From the NCBI GenBank assembly GCA_964511215.1, contig CAZEER010000025.1:1-28158 (forward strand): a stretch of DNA of 28,158 nt. The letters are read 5' to 3'. The first letter of the stretch is position 1. Each line of letters opens with the position of its first letter. The notes under the pieces are model-generated. The model saw only the letters and a list, made by a program, of their open reading frames with translations, was not told the DNA's origin and did not search any database. Positions 1 to 8,663 of this stretch are shown here, piece after piece. This DNA is from CAZEER01 sp964511215 (GTDB lineage: Bacteria > Fidelibacterota > Marinisomatia > Marinisomatales > UBA1611). Position numbers and translations under genes: made by a program.

Positions 1-179
1 CCACGTGGATGTGTCCAGGTGTTAATCTCACTCATATCATTATTTATTAAGTATGTATAGAATGTGCCTCCACCGCCACCGCCACCGCCTTGTGCTGGGG
101 AGAATAATGTCATTCCATCAAAGGTTTGGCCAATAATATACATAGGTAATAAAAAAATGATTATAGTATTTTTTTTCAT
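1..179 (-). CDS. Secreted protein, putative arylsulfotransferase-like, N-terminal part only
   Basis: Reading begins at an ATG (177-179) and runs off the left edge of the window, so only about 59 residues are visible. They start with a signal peptide (MKKNTIIIFLLPMYIIGQ), then TFDGMTLFSPAQ, a run of eight glycines, then FYTYLINNDMSEINTWTH. The pattern of a short secreted leader followed by 'YLIN(N)D...INTWTH' resembles the start of bacterial arylsulfotransferase-type beta-propeller proteins, which open with a blade reading roughly 'LIDNDGNVVHTW'. The gene is divergent from a sulfotransferase operon at 302 that contains a clear arylsulfotransferase, which fits. The catalytic region is outside the window, so the family call is tentative. 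The secreted nature is well supported. Confidence 0.55.
   Translation of the reverse strand, partial: MKKNTIIIFLLPMYIIGQTFDGMTLFSPAQGGGGGGGGTFYTYLINNDMSEINTWTHPR
66..89 (-). repeat. GGCGGT-type microsatellite encoding eight glycines
   Basis: Alternating GGC/GGT codons (one GGA) encode Gly8 just after the signal peptide of the left-edge protein. This is a GC-rich island in AT-rich DNA and a likely slippage-prone tract. It would act as a flexible linker, and changes in units of three bases would keep the frame. Confidence 0.75.
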
Positions 180-301
180 AATTAGATTGTACTGAATAGT
201 TAAAATATCATTTAACTTTTAGACTTCTGAAGTGTCTAATAGTTAAATTATTTATTTTATTTCCATAAGTTTTTTATAACTGCAATGTATTTAGATATAA
301 A
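180..301. promoter_or_regulatory. Divergent intergenic region
   Basis: These 122 AT-rich bases separate the minus-strand gene starting at 179 from the plus-strand operon starting at 302, so promoters for both must lie here or overlap the gene starts. I see no convincing -35/-10 pair, operator palindrome or riboswitch, so the assignment rests only on position. Confidence 0.35.
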
Positions 302-1384
302 ATGTTACTAAAAAGGTTAATACGAGTATACCTAATTTTAGGAAAAACTTTCAATGTCTGGTTTGCTCCAATATTTACAGTAATCTTGGTTTTAATTTTA
401 CGTTTGGTTGTAGGACTAGGCAGAATGGTGGATCACCTATTTTTCTGGTCAATTAGAAAACCACTTGAAAACCCAATAATAATTGTAGGGAATCCACGAT
501 CAGGAACTACCTTCCTTCATCGCTTTTTAATTAAACAAGGTATTGGTACTGGTTCAGAGCTGTGGCAAATGATTTATCCTTCTATCACAGTTCAAAAATG
601 TGTTAAACCAATTTTACCTTTGCTCGAGATAATTAGTCCTGCCCGGCATCATTCAACTAAAGCACATAAAACAAGTCTCACTTCAATTGAGACTGATGAT
701 GTTTCTTTATTATTTAGATATTTAGATGGATTCTTTTTTTATGGTTTTTTTCTAACATTTGACAAGGAAGATTTATTCCATTGGGTTGATCCTGATATAC
801 GTAATACGTCAGTAAGGGATTTTTTATGGTTTGAATCTATTTGGAAGAGAAATCTTGCTTCAAATAAAGGGACCCGATATATCGGGAAACTATTTAGTCT
901 AAGTAGTAACCTCCCATCATTTCAAGAACGGTTCTCAAACGCAAAAATTATCTATATGGTACGAGATCCAATTAGTGTTATTCCATCAGGCTTGAGCCTG
1001 GTTACTGGAGTCTTAGACAAAAGATTTAACTTTTGGTCTTTAGATGCAAAAATTAGAGATCGATTTATTGAAAGACTATATAACGCTCTAGTTGAATTAT
1101 TAAATCGTTTTCATAGTGACTGGGTTAATAATAAAATAAATAAGAAAAATGTTTATATTGTTCATTTTGATACTATGATGAATGATTTTGAAATTCTAAT
1201 GGACGGTCTACTGGATTTTATAAATCATGAGAAAAACGATTCACTCCTAAAGGTTATAAAAAAAACTGCAAATAATCAAAGGCAGTATGAAAGTGGGCAC
1301 AAATATAATTTAGATAAATTTGGTATATCCAAAGATCAAATTAGAAATGACTGTAAAAATATTTATGAAACTTTTTTATCTTAA
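302..1384 (+). CDS. PAPS-dependent sulfotransferase family protein, membrane-anchored
   Basis: This 360-residue protein belongs to the Sulfotransfer_3 type of PAPS-dependent sulfotransferases, which move sulfate from PAPS to a hydroxyl or amine. The 5'-phosphosulfate loop is at residues 61-71 (IVGNPRSGTTF) and the 3'-phosphate-binding segment at 214-230 (AKIIYMVRDPISVIPSG, with the key Arg and Ser). A hydrophobic segment at about 22-38 suggests an N-terminal membrane anchor with the catalytic domain in the cytoplasm. It is the first gene of a six-gene operon and its end overlaps the next gene. Downstream START-like, arylsulfotransferase, outer-membrane and ketosynthase genes suggest a lipid-like acceptor, but the sequence does not show the substrate. 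The family call is firm. Confidence 0.88.
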   Translation: MLLKRLIRVYLILGKTFNVWFAPIFTVILVLILRLVVGLGRMVDHLFFWSIRKPLENPIIIVGNPRSGTTFLHRFLIKQGIGTGSELWQMIYPSITVQKCVKPILPLLEIISPARHHSTKAHKTSLTSIETDDVSLLFRYLDGFFFYGFFLTFDKEDLFHWVDPDIRNTSVRDFLWFESIWKRNLASNKGTRYIGKLFSLSSNLPSFQERFSNAKIIYMVRDPISVIPSGLSLVTGVLDKRFNFWSLDAKIRDRFIERLYNALVELLNRFHSDWVNNKINKKNVYIVHFDTMMNDFEILMDGLLDFINHEKNDSLLKVIKKTANNQRQYESGHKYNLDKFGISKDQIRNDCKNIYETFLS

Positions 1385-1991
1385 GAAAATAAAGCTCTTA
1401 ACTATAACCTTAATAATTCATGCCTACTTAATAGGCTTGGATCTACGGAATATTTCAAATTTGGATGGATGGGTTATTTTACAAAAAAATCCTGTTAAGA
1501 TAGAATTGTCCAATTATAAAGGCTTTCCCATCTGCAAAGCAGAAACCATTCTTAATTATGATTTAGAGTCAATTGCAAGTACCATTCAGAATTTAGATAA
1601 CTACCCTAATATTTTTAAAAGAATTACAAAAGCCCGCAGAGTAAAAAATAATATTGTACATATTGTTTTAGACATGCCTTTCCCTTTCTCAGGACGTGAC
1701 TATATAATTAAATACACCATTAATAAAAACCATGACAGCTGGATTTTTTCTTTTTCCGCTGTTGACAATCCCGATGTAGAATTAATAGATGGTCACGTTA
1801 GATTACCTAATGCTGCCGGGATTTGGATTTTAAATAGTCTCTCCTCTAAAAAAACTAATATCATTTACGCTTGGAATGGTGAGTTACTTGGTAATTTTCC
1901 TGATTTTGGACTTGAAAAAGCTTGGATCACACAGGGCACAGAAGTATTAGTCTGGTTGGATCAATCATTATCTAATAAATTAAAACCATGA
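1365..1991 (+). CDS. START/SRPBCC-like lipid-binding protein with signal peptide
   Basis: The chosen ATG at 1365 gives a 208-residue protein opening with a basic, hydrophobic leader (MKLFYLKKIKLLTITLIIHAYLIG), so export or inner-membrane anchoring is likely. ATGs at 1347 and 1320 are in frame but put a less leader-like sequence in front. The body has the START-domain pattern: a helix and strand around 'ASTIQNLDNYPNIFKRITKARR', a 'PFPFSGRDYIIKY' strand pair, and a C-terminal helix. START domains hold hydrophobic ligands such as lipids in a deep cavity. It overlaps the sulfotransferase by 20 bases and shares an ATGA with the next gene, so it is co-translated with sulfation genes. Its ligand is unknown. 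Confidence 0.72.
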   Translation: MKLFYLKKIKLLTITLIIHAYLIGLDLRNISNLDGWVILQKNPVKIELSNYKGFPICKAETILNYDLESIASTIQNLDNYPNIFKRITKARRVKNNIVHIVLDMPFPFSGRDYIIKYTINKNHDSWIFSFSAVDNPDVELIDGHVRLPNAAGIWILNSLSSKKTNIIYAWNGELLGNFPDFGLEKAWITQGTEVLVWLDQSLSNKLKP

Positions 1992-4024
1992 ACAAAGTAG
2001 TACTTATAACAATTATATTTTCATTTGTTTATGGTGGCCTACTTATGCCAGAGAATGGATCCATTCTTCATCATACTCATGTATTATTTGAATGGGAACA
2101 AATTCCGAATGCTAATTCCTATGAAATTCAAATCGCTGGGGATTCTGAATTTTTAAATGTAATTGTTGAAACTCAAGATAACTCACTAGCATATATAGAA
2201 AAAATAAATATTGACTGGAACAATAATTACTACTGGAGAGTAAGACCAGTTTACAATTCAGGTTCAGGATCATGGTCTAATCCATATTCTTTTGCAACAG
2301 GGGCTTCTCTATCATCACCCACTATTAATAATATTCATTCTTCACAAGTGCAATCTGGTATTACAGTTTTTGGTGCATTTTTTAATTATTTTTCAGCGGC
2401 ATTAGATCAAGAAGGAAATGAAATCTGGAACTCTGGCGGAAACAATTTTGTTTATTATAACACCAGTAAATTTGGTAATGTATTTGGCTGTTATTTTTTA
2501 TCAGGAGCAGAAAATAATTTGCCAGGATTAGAAATCTCCTTCAGCGGAGAGACCATCTGGGAAGAACCAAACAATGAATTTTTGCATCATGATCTTATAA
2601 AACTTCCAAATGGGAATTATCTTGGCATTGTTGAGACATCGTTACTCGGGCCAATACCTGTAGGTGGCTGGACAGCATCGTTTCAAGGTCTAGGTTTCCA
2701 AGCCGATGGAGTAACCGTAGAATTTCCTTGGGTTGGTGATAAACTCGTAGAGTGGGATAAGGAGACAAAGGATGTAGTATGGTCTTGGAATACTTTTGAT
2801 CATTTTAGTATGACTGATTATGACCAAATAGGCGGTACTTGGACAGAAGCCTATATAAGTCTGCATTACGATTGGACACATATGAATGCAGTAATATTTG
2901 ATCCAAATGAGAGTGCTATATATGTCTCCAGTCGCCACCTATCACGAATAACAAAAATTGATTATCCATCTGGTAATATTATCTGGAACCTAGGTCACGA
3001 GATGTCTTCTGGTGAAATAGATATGGGTACTGAACTTGGATTTAGTTTTCAACATAGTCTACAAAAACTAGAAAATGGGAATATTCTAACTTTTGACAAT
3101 GGGAACCTAGCACCAGAATTTAGGGGTACGGAAGATCCGGTCTCACGCGCCATTGAAATTTTTATTTCAGATGGTAGTGCTTCTTTAGCCTGGTCTTATG
3201 AACTTCCTACTGATTTATTTGGTTTTGCATCTGGCAATGCACAAAAACTCAATAACGGAAATGTTTTGATCACCACCGTTGGTGGTGGAGGTCGAAGCAT
3301 CGAAGTCGACACTGATGGTAATACTATCTGGGAAGGGTTGTATAATCTCAGTCTACCAGATGGCGCTGTATACAGAGCACACAGGATTCCAGGATTATTC
3401 CCAGCAGCATTCAGCGTGAGAATTGATAATTTCTTAGAGAGTAATGGTGATACTGGCATTTACGTGCCAATAGGCACATCATCTACTATTACTTTTACAA
3501 TTTTTAACGAAGATGTTTATACTCTGCCAATTTCCTTTGAATTAACAGACAATGAAAATTGGTTTAGTTCACAAACTATGGAAATAACCTTGGAACCTGA
3601 ATCAACTGAAATTATTTCTTTTTCAGGTAATGTTTCAGAAATTAATACTTCAAATCCCATTCAATTGACCGCTACTCCTATTCATCACCCACAACAATTT
3701 AAAACAGTTTCAGTCGAAGGGTTTACAACTCCACTAACAATCGATGACAGGTTACAACCTCATAATTTTAATTTAGGAATACCCTACCCCAACCCATTTA
3801 ACTCAAAAATTTTTATACAGTATTCTTTGGATTATGATCAGCACGTCCTTCTACAAGTTTTCAATATGAATGGCCAATTAATACATACTTTATTAAATGA
3901 CAGAGTCACCAGTGGTAAACATAATATACAGTGGAATGCAAGAAATCATCCAACCGGAATATATTTTATCAAAATGACTTCAAAAAAATATACTCAAAAT
4001 CAAAAAATCCTATATCTCAAATAA
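1988..4024 (+). CDS. Secreted arylsulfotransferase (PAPS-independent) with C-terminal sorting domain
   Basis: The 678 residues contain a signal peptide (1-17), a fibronectin-III-like domain (about 20-105, 'NANSYEIQIAGDSEF...YYWRVRP'), an arylsulfotransferase beta-propeller (about 110-470), an Ig-like spacer (about 490-580) and a FlgD/type IX-like sorting domain (590-678, PYPNPFN at 599-605). Arylsulfotransferases pass sulfate between phenolic esters through a sulfo-histidine and need no PAPS. Candidate active-site residues are H200/H201, H298 (DWTHMN), R316 and H317 (SSRHLSR) and H356 (FSFQHSL). H298 and R316 are 18 apart, the same spacing I recall for His356 and Arg374 of E. coli AssT. It follows a PAPS-type sulfotransferase, so both sulfation chemistries sit in one operon. 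Export across the outer membrane is inferred from the sorting domain. Confidence 0.8.
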   Translation: MNKVVLITIIFSFVYGGLLMPENGSILHHTHVLFEWEQIPNANSYEIQIAGDSEFLNVIVETQDNSLAYIEKINIDWNNNYYWRVRPVYNSGSGSWSNPYSFATGASLSSPTINNIHSSQVQSGITVFGAFFNYFSAALDQEGNEIWNSGGNNFVYYNTSKFGNVFGCYFLSGAENNLPGLEISFSGETIWEEPNNEFLHHDLIKLPNGNYLGIVETSLLGPIPVGGWTASFQGLGFQADGVTVEFPWVGDKLVEWDKETKDVVWSWNTFDHFSMTDYDQIGGTWTEAYISLHYDWTHMNAVIFDPNESAIYVSSRHLSRITKIDYPSGNIIWNLGHEMSSGEIDMGTELGFSFQHSLQKLENGNILTFDNGNLAPEFRGTEDPVSRAIEIFISDGSASLAWSYELPTDLFGFASGNAQKLNNGNVLITTVGGGGRSIEVDTDGNTIWEGLYNLSLPDGAVYRAHRIPGLFPAAFSVRIDNFLESNGDTGIYVPIGTSSTITFTIFNEDVYTLPISFELTDNENWFSSQTMEITLEPESTEIISFSGNVSEINTSNPIQLTATPIHHPQQFKTVSVEGFTTPLTIDDRLQPHNFNLGIPYPNPFNSKIFIQYSLDYDQHVLLQVFNMNGQLIHTLLNDRVTSGKHNIQWNARNHPTGIYFIKMTSKKYTQNQKILYLK

Positions 4025-4025
4025 T

Positions 4026-5093
4026 ATGAAAAAGGTATATATTATCTTACTATTCTTTTTAATTAGTGGATGGTGTTACTCCCAGTGCGATAGCTCCTAT
4101 ACATACTATTCTCAGCTACCAGATAATGTTACAATCCTAGTTGGAGACAGTTGTTTATTTAATGATGATATAGCCGTATTAGACAGCATAATTACTATTA
4201 ACACATTGGACTATAGTTCTGCCTTAGAGCTGGGAACACAGACCTGGTTTAATGGCAGGTTGCGTTTTTTAGTTGCCGGAAACTATGGTAACAGTTCTGG
4301 CGTTAACGATACAATCTACACTCTTCCTGAAAACATAGGTAACCTTACTGATCTGGCTTCATTATACCTTGAATGGAATAGAATATCAGAGCTCCCTGAA
4401 TCATTCAATCACATGTCAGGACTTTTTTCACTTTATATAAATAATAATATTTTATCATCTATAGGTGACAGCATTGGTAACCTGACCAATCTATATTTTC
4501 TTGATTTAGGGTATAATGAGCTCCAGATAGTACCTGAATCAATATGCAATCTAGAAAACTTATCTTATCTATGGTTATTCAATAATAATCTGGAGACTCT
4601 TCCCGATTGTATTTGCAATATGAATATGGATTGGAATAATAATGACAATGGAGGCTATCCTTATTTTGCGATCGGTGCAAATAGTCTATGTGATAATGTT
4701 CCCTCCTGTATCGCTGAAAGTGAGCACTTTGAACTAAGTCTGGATCAATTTTATTATTCATTCCCGGTTTTTTCTCCTCAGGATTGCGATACAGTTGAAA
4801 CATCTATAGTAAACAATTATTTACCTTTCCAGTTTAAGGTTTCAGAGCCTTACCCTAACCCTTTTAACCCTATAGCCCAGCTTGACATAAATATTCCTTT
4901 TGATAGAAAAATGGATATTAGGATTTATAACCTATTGGGTAATGAGATTGAAATTATTTCAAATAATAAAATATACAGTCAAGGTTTCCATACCATAAAT
5001 TGGAGTGGTGGTAACCACCCATCAGGAATCTATTACATAAAATTCTTTGATGGAATTGATACGAGACTAAAAAAATTAATGCTATTAAAATAA
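4026..5093 (+). CDS. Secreted leucine-rich-repeat protein with sorting domain
   Basis: A signal peptide (MKKVYIILLFFLISGWCYSQ) is followed by leucine-rich repeats at about residues 98-200 (for example LPENIGNLTDLASLYLEWN and VPESICNLENLSYLWLFNN), spaced about 23 residues apart. A spacer and a sorting domain at 267-355 (PYPNPFNP, then LLGNEIE and 'HPSGIYYIKF', ending KKLMLLK) complete it. Repeats of this type make a curved surface for protein or glycan binding. The gene starts one base after the arylsulfotransferase stop, so it is in the same transcript and probably sent to the same surface compartment. It has no catalytic motif; a role as surface binding partner is inferred. Confidence 0.8.
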   Translation: MKKVYIILLFFLISGWCYSQCDSSYTYYSQLPDNVTILVGDSCLFNDDIAVLDSIITINTLDYSSALELGTQTWFNGRLRFLVAGNYGNSSGVNDTIYTLPENIGNLTDLASLYLEWNRISELPESFNHMSGLFSLYINNNILSSIGDSIGNLTNLYFLDLGYNELQIVPESICNLENLSYLWLFNNNLETLPDCICNMNMDWNNNDNGGYPYFAIGANSLCDNVPSCIAESEHFELSLDQFYYSFPVFSPQDCDTVETSIVNNYLPFQFKVSEPYPNPFNPIAQLDINIPFDRKMDIRIYNLLGNEIEIISNNKIYSQGFHTINWSGGNHPSGIYYIKFFDGIDTRLKKLMLLK

Positions 5094-5101
5094 GTTTCCT
5101 T

Positions 5102-6559
5102 ATGGATTATCAATCAAACCGAATTAGTATAAAATTATTTAGTGCTGCAATATTTATTGTATTTGTGAATATAAAAGGAAATCCATCAAATTTTTTATTT
5201 TCTGGGTATGTGGATTATACCTATATCTCAAGACTATCAGATCACTCTCTAATTAATATTCCCTATAGAATGGGATCTTTAAATTTAGAACACCAGTCTG
5301 GAAATTTTTTACTAAATGGAACCTTTGCACTAGAATATCACGTCCGTGATGACTCTTATTTTTTAGGTTCCAGTGACCCGCAGGATTTTATTCTTGATAT
5401 GAGAGAGTTATATACAACATATAGCTCAGATAATTTTGAATTTCGCATAGGAAAGCAGATCCACTCATGGGGTAGCGTAGATGAAAATAGTCCCATAGAC
5501 AACGCCAGTGCACTGGACTATTATTATATGTTCTTTGGCGGCACTGACCGAAAATTGGCCACACTATCCACAGCAATAGATTATTATATAAACGATTTTA
5601 CATTGAACGTCGTTTTCTCCCCGATTCACTCCACAAATCGTATACCATTAGGAGATGATGACTTCCCGGTGAGATTACCAGTCTATCCCAAAGTTTCAGA
5701 AATATTTTCAATTTCTGATAAACCCTATGAAGGAGGGTTATATGGAACCTATTCTACAAGATTTGGTGACTTCTCTGCTTCTTACTTTTCTGGATACGAT
5801 CGTACCTTCAATCTAACAGGCGTAAATGTATACGGCCATGGTAGCGATATCTCTTTCCCCTATGTAGATATTGTTTTTGGATATCGAAAAACAACTGTCC
5901 TAGGACTCGGAGGAGTATTACTCAGCGATTATTTTATACTAAGGTGGGATATAGGATATTTTTCAACTCAAGATCAAAATAAATCTATTGATAGGCTCAG
6001 TTCATTTAATCCAACCTACTATGATTCTCTTCATTTTACGTATCCTCTTCTAGAAAAAGCAAAATATCAACAATCCACCATCCAATTTGAGACTGAATTG
6101 CCTTTTGATATAAATTTTTCAGCACAATATTTCACCCATGATACCTTAAGCTATAGTTCTGACAGCCTACCGATAGATCAAGAAATTGATATCCCAAATC
6201 TTGAAATTAACCCTGACAATATGAAACCGTCTAATTTCTTTACCCCTGGTATGGGTGTACCTCTTGCTATTTTAACAAAAAAAGCTGTTTTTATTATAAT
6301 CGATAAATCATTTTTAGATAATCAATTAAAAATCTCCATGACTTCTATGATGGATATTGCTGATTATTCAGTAACCAATGAAACTGCAGGCTCTTTAACT
6401 GAATTTAAATTAGAATATTCAATGACAGAAGACTTACAAAGCCTTTTAGGTATAACAAAAATTAATGGATCTGTTAACCATCCAAATGGAGAAGACTATC
6501 CTTTTAACAGAATGGAAGATTTTTCTCATATACGATTTGAACTAAAATATTTTTTCTAA
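5102..6559 (+). CDS. Outer-membrane beta-barrel protein, DUF1302/porin-like
   Basis: The 485-residue protein has a leader (about 1-27) and then many alternating hydrophobic/polar strands typical of a transmembrane barrel. It ends in an aromatic-rich strand with C-terminal phenylalanine (HIRFELKYFF), the classic outer-membrane insertion signal. The segment 'FEFRIGKQIHSWGSVDE' at about 112-128, followed by a descriptive loop, matches the 'lRlGRQ..vWG' signature seen in DUF1302 and related long barrels. Those barrels are often found with RND exporters and LolA-like carriers, both of which are encoded just downstream on the other strand. It lies 8 bases after the LRR gene. A role in moving the product of this locus across or into the outer membrane is inferred. 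Confidence 0.68.
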   Translation: MDYQSNRISIKLFSAAIFIVFVNIKGNPSNFLFSGYVDYTYISRLSDHSLINIPYRMGSLNLEHQSGNFLLNGTFALEYHVRDDSYFLGSSDPQDFILDMRELYTTYSSDNFEFRIGKQIHSWGSVDENSPIDNASALDYYYMFFGGTDRKLATLSTAIDYYINDFTLNVVFSPIHSTNRIPLGDDDFPVRLPVYPKVSEIFSISDKPYEGGLYGTYSTRFGDFSASYFSGYDRTFNLTGVNVYGHGSDISFPYVDIVFGYRKTTVLGLGGVLLSDYFILRWDIGYFSTQDQNKSIDRLSSFNPTYYDSLHFTYPLLEKAKYQQSTIQFETELPFDINFSAQYFTHDTLSYSSDSLPIDQEIDIPNLEINPDNMKPSNFFTPGMGVPLAILTKKAVFIIIDKSFLDNQLKISMTSMMDIADYSVTNETAGSLTEFKLEYSMTEDLQSLLGITKINGSVNHPNGEDYPFNRMEDFSHIRFELKYFF

Positions 6560-6571
6560 AAGACATAATCA

Positions 6572-7537
6572 TTGAAAATAAAAATAAACGGTATTGGATT
6601 ATACATACCTCCAAAAATAGAAACATCCGCAGATATTGCTAAATTAATCGGTAAATCTAAAGAGTGGATTATTGATAAATCCGGTGTCTTTGAACGACGA
6701 GTCTCAAATATTGATGTTGATGAGATGGGTGCCCTTGCAGGTAAAGCAGCACTAAAGTCTGGACAGAAACCTGATCTGATTATAAATGCATCCGGTGTAC
6801 CAAAACAAACTATACCGGATACATCTGTTTTTTACCAGAAAGCAATGGGTTTTAATGGTATCCCATCATTTAGTATCCATTGTACATGCCTATCCTTTAT
6901 TACTGCTCTGCATACAGCAAGCTCCTTAATTCATTCAAAAGTTTATAAAAGAATTTTAATAATATCATCAGATCGAGGTACACGAGGTAGAAACTTTGAT
7001 GAACCGGAGAGTGCATCTTTATTGGGGGATGGTGCAGCAGCCACTTTGGTGGAACCAGCTTCAAAATTGGATGAAAGTGAATTATTATATTTTAATATGA
7101 AGACCTGGCCCAGTGGTGTGAATCTAACTGAGGTACGAGGTGGTGGTACAAATAAACATCCTCAAGATTCTGATACTACTTTAGCAGACAACTTGTTTTC
7201 TATGGATGGCCCCGCTATTTATAAAATTGCAAGAAAACAGGTTTATAGAATGATGTTTCATACTCTTAAAAATACCAAAATAGAAAGAGATGATATCGAT
7301 TGGGTTGTGCCACATCAAGCATCTGGGAAAGCAGTAGATGCATACATAACAACAGGAGGATTTAAAAAAAATAAAGTTATCGATATTGTATCAAAATATG
7401 GTAACTGTGTCGCGGCATCCGTTCCAATGGCATTAGCAGTTGCTATAAAAGATGGACGGATAAAACGAGGAGATATTGTACTATTAATTGGAACTGGTGC
7501 TGGACTTTCTGCAGCCTGCGCTTTAATTAAATATTAA
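6572..7537 (+). CDS. 3-oxoacyl-ACP synthase III-like ketosynthase (FabH/thiolase fold)
   Basis: The 321-residue length matches FabH enzymes. The Cys-His-Asn triad is present: C106 (HCTCLSF), H248 (VVPHQA) and N278 (YGNCVAAS); E. coli FabH has C112, H244 and N274. These enzymes condense an acyl-CoA starter with malonyl-ACP or a second acyl chain. An in-frame stop at 6566-6568 rules out a longer reading, and the first usable codon is TTG at 6572, which gives the usual family N-terminus (MKIKINGIGLYIPP). It is the last gene of the operon, 12 bases after the barrel gene. Its setting among sulfotransferase, START and export genes suggests specialised lipid synthesis, not the housekeeping fatty-acid cycle. 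The exact starter and product are unknown. Confidence 0.85.
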   Translation: MKIKINGIGLYIPPKIETSADIAKLIGKSKEWIIDKSGVFERRVSNIDVDEMGALAGKAALKSGQKPDLIINASGVPKQTIPDTSVFYQKAMGFNGIPSFSIHCTCLSFITALHTASSLIHSKVYKRILIISSDRGTRGRNFDEPESASLLGDGAAATLVEPASKLDESELLYFNMKTWPSGVNLTEVRGGGTNKHPQDSDTTLADNLFSMDGPAIYKIARKQVYRMMFHTLKNTKIERDDIDWVVPHQASGKAVDAYITTGGFKKNKVIDIVSKYGNCVAASVPMALAVAIKDGRIKRGDIVLLIGTGAGLSAACALIKY

Positions 7538-7581
7538 ATAGATAAAACCCAATTAGAAATCTGTTTTTACTATAAAATTAA

Positions 7582-7617
7582 TTTCAAATCAATGATTCAT
7601 TAGAAATGATTTTGAAA
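7582..7617. terminator. Possible hairpin between convergent operons
   Basis: An inverted repeat pairs tttcaaatca (7582-7591) with tgattttgaaa (7607-7617) with one bulge, overlapping the 3' end of the LolA-like gene where two operons converge. There is no strong T-tract on either side, so a bidirectional terminator is only a guess. Confidence 0.25.
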
Positions 7618-8365
7618 AAACTTCATCCTTCAGCCCTATATCAGGCTTGTAAGAAATGATCTCCATAACAGTTTTATTCCCATTTTCTCGTTCCATTATC
7701 ATTTTTCCGGCGGTCATATAGCCATTATTTTTTATAAAATTAGTTATCAATAAAGTTTTTTCTCTCTCCGATTCGCTAGAATAATATTCCACTTTAACAA
7801 TACGCCATGATTGTACATTGACCCATATTTTCCTAGAAAAATATGAACTCTCTTGCTTAGGCCAAGCCATAATAACTCTGCATTGATTACCATCAATAAA
7901 TTCATTTCCCAAATTTGCAAGACTATCAGTTTTAAAATTCCTATTTTCTAAATCTTCATATATAAAATCGGTATTAAGAAAATTTTTTGATCTATCTTTT
8001 GCTTTTATCTGTTTTGCTTTTTTTATTTTTGGCAATGAGAACCACTGCTCCGTCTTTCCATTTTTATATACCCAACTCAACAAACTGGTACCTTTAACAA
8101 TATCGGGTTTTTTAAACCTCGCTAATGATTTTGATTTAAACTTACCTACTGTGTAAAATTTTTCATAACGAGTAAACTCTCTAACTCTTGTTTTTAATTT
8201 CTTTTTCTTTTTGCGGGTAATCTCAAGCCTTATTTCCATGATAGATGTTTCTGGTTTGGGATGGGATATCACATACCCTAAAATTTCTTTTGGAGTAAAA
8301 TCTTGTCCAGATACTAAAGCAATTAGTGATATAGATAATATTTTATTCTTATTCATTTTTATCAT
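7589..8365 (-). CDS. LolA-like outer-membrane lipoprotein-sorting protein (PF17131 type)
   Basis: This protein of about 258 residues has a signal peptide (MNKNKILSISLIALVSGQ) and the half-barrel pattern of the LolA-like family. Diagnostic stretches are 'ILSWVYKNGKTEQWFSLP'-like strands, 'FLNTDFIYEDLENR', and 'RKIWVNVQSWRIVKVEYYS'. These periplasmic carriers shuttle lipidic cargo and are commonly encoded next to RND/MMPL exporters, as here. The start may be the ATG at 8365 or the one at 8356, whose ATGAATAA overlaps the stop of the preceding gene; both keep the leader. It is the last gene of a three-gene operon with the exporter. The cargo is unknown, but the facing operon suggests a sulfated or acylated lipid. 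Confidence 0.8.
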   Translation of the reverse strand: MIKMNKNKILSISLIALVSGQDFTPKEILGYVISHPKPETSIMEIRLEITRKKKKKLKTRVREFTRYEKFYTVGKFKSKSLARFKKPDIVKGTSLLSWVYKNGKTEQWFSLPKIKKAKQIKAKDRSKNFLNTDFIYEDLENRNFKTDSLANLGNEFIDGNQCRVIMAWPKQESSYFSRKIWVNVQSWRIVKVEYYSSESEREKTLLITNFIKNNGYMTAGKMIMERENGNKTVMEIISYKPDIGLKDEVFSKSFLMNH

Positions 8366-8663
8366 CTTTTTTGAAAATAAAAAAAATAGAAAATGGCGTA
8401 AAAAGAATACATACTATAGACATTGTTAAAAAATCCTTTTTATACTTTAATTCCAGATATCCTGATATTTGAAGGCAAATAAAAACATATCCAATCAGAA
8501 TAAAGTCTAGGTAAAATGTAAAAAGATACTCTAAAGTCTCATTTAATGGCTTACCATTAGGTTTAGGTAAAACACCTTCAGAATTCATTGCATAGAATAT
8601 AATAGCAATTGTTAGCACTATTAAAAATCCACTAAGCGATTTATCTGTTTTTTGTGTATTCAC
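8349..8663 (-). CDS. Small three-helix membrane protein, unknown
   Basis: The 104 residues form about three hydrophobic helices (roughly 13-27, 47-66 and 77-96) with a charged C-terminus (FKKDDKNE). I recognise no family. It overlaps the RND exporter gene by 4 bases and the LolA-like gene by 8 to 17 bases, so it is made with them and may be an accessory subunit of the exporter. That role is inferred from position alone. Confidence 0.7.
   Translation of the reverse strand: MNTQKTDKSLSGFLIVLTIAIIFYAMNSEGVLPKPNGKPLNETLEYLFTFYLDFILIGYVFICLQISGYLELKYKKDFLTMSIVCILFTPFSIFFIFKKDDKNE

Noticed and set aside
1320..1364. Upstream ATG start (1320) for the START-like gene
   Set aside because: It would add 15 residues before an otherwise typical leader and lengthen the overlap with the sulfotransferase; ATG 1365 gives a proper signal peptide.
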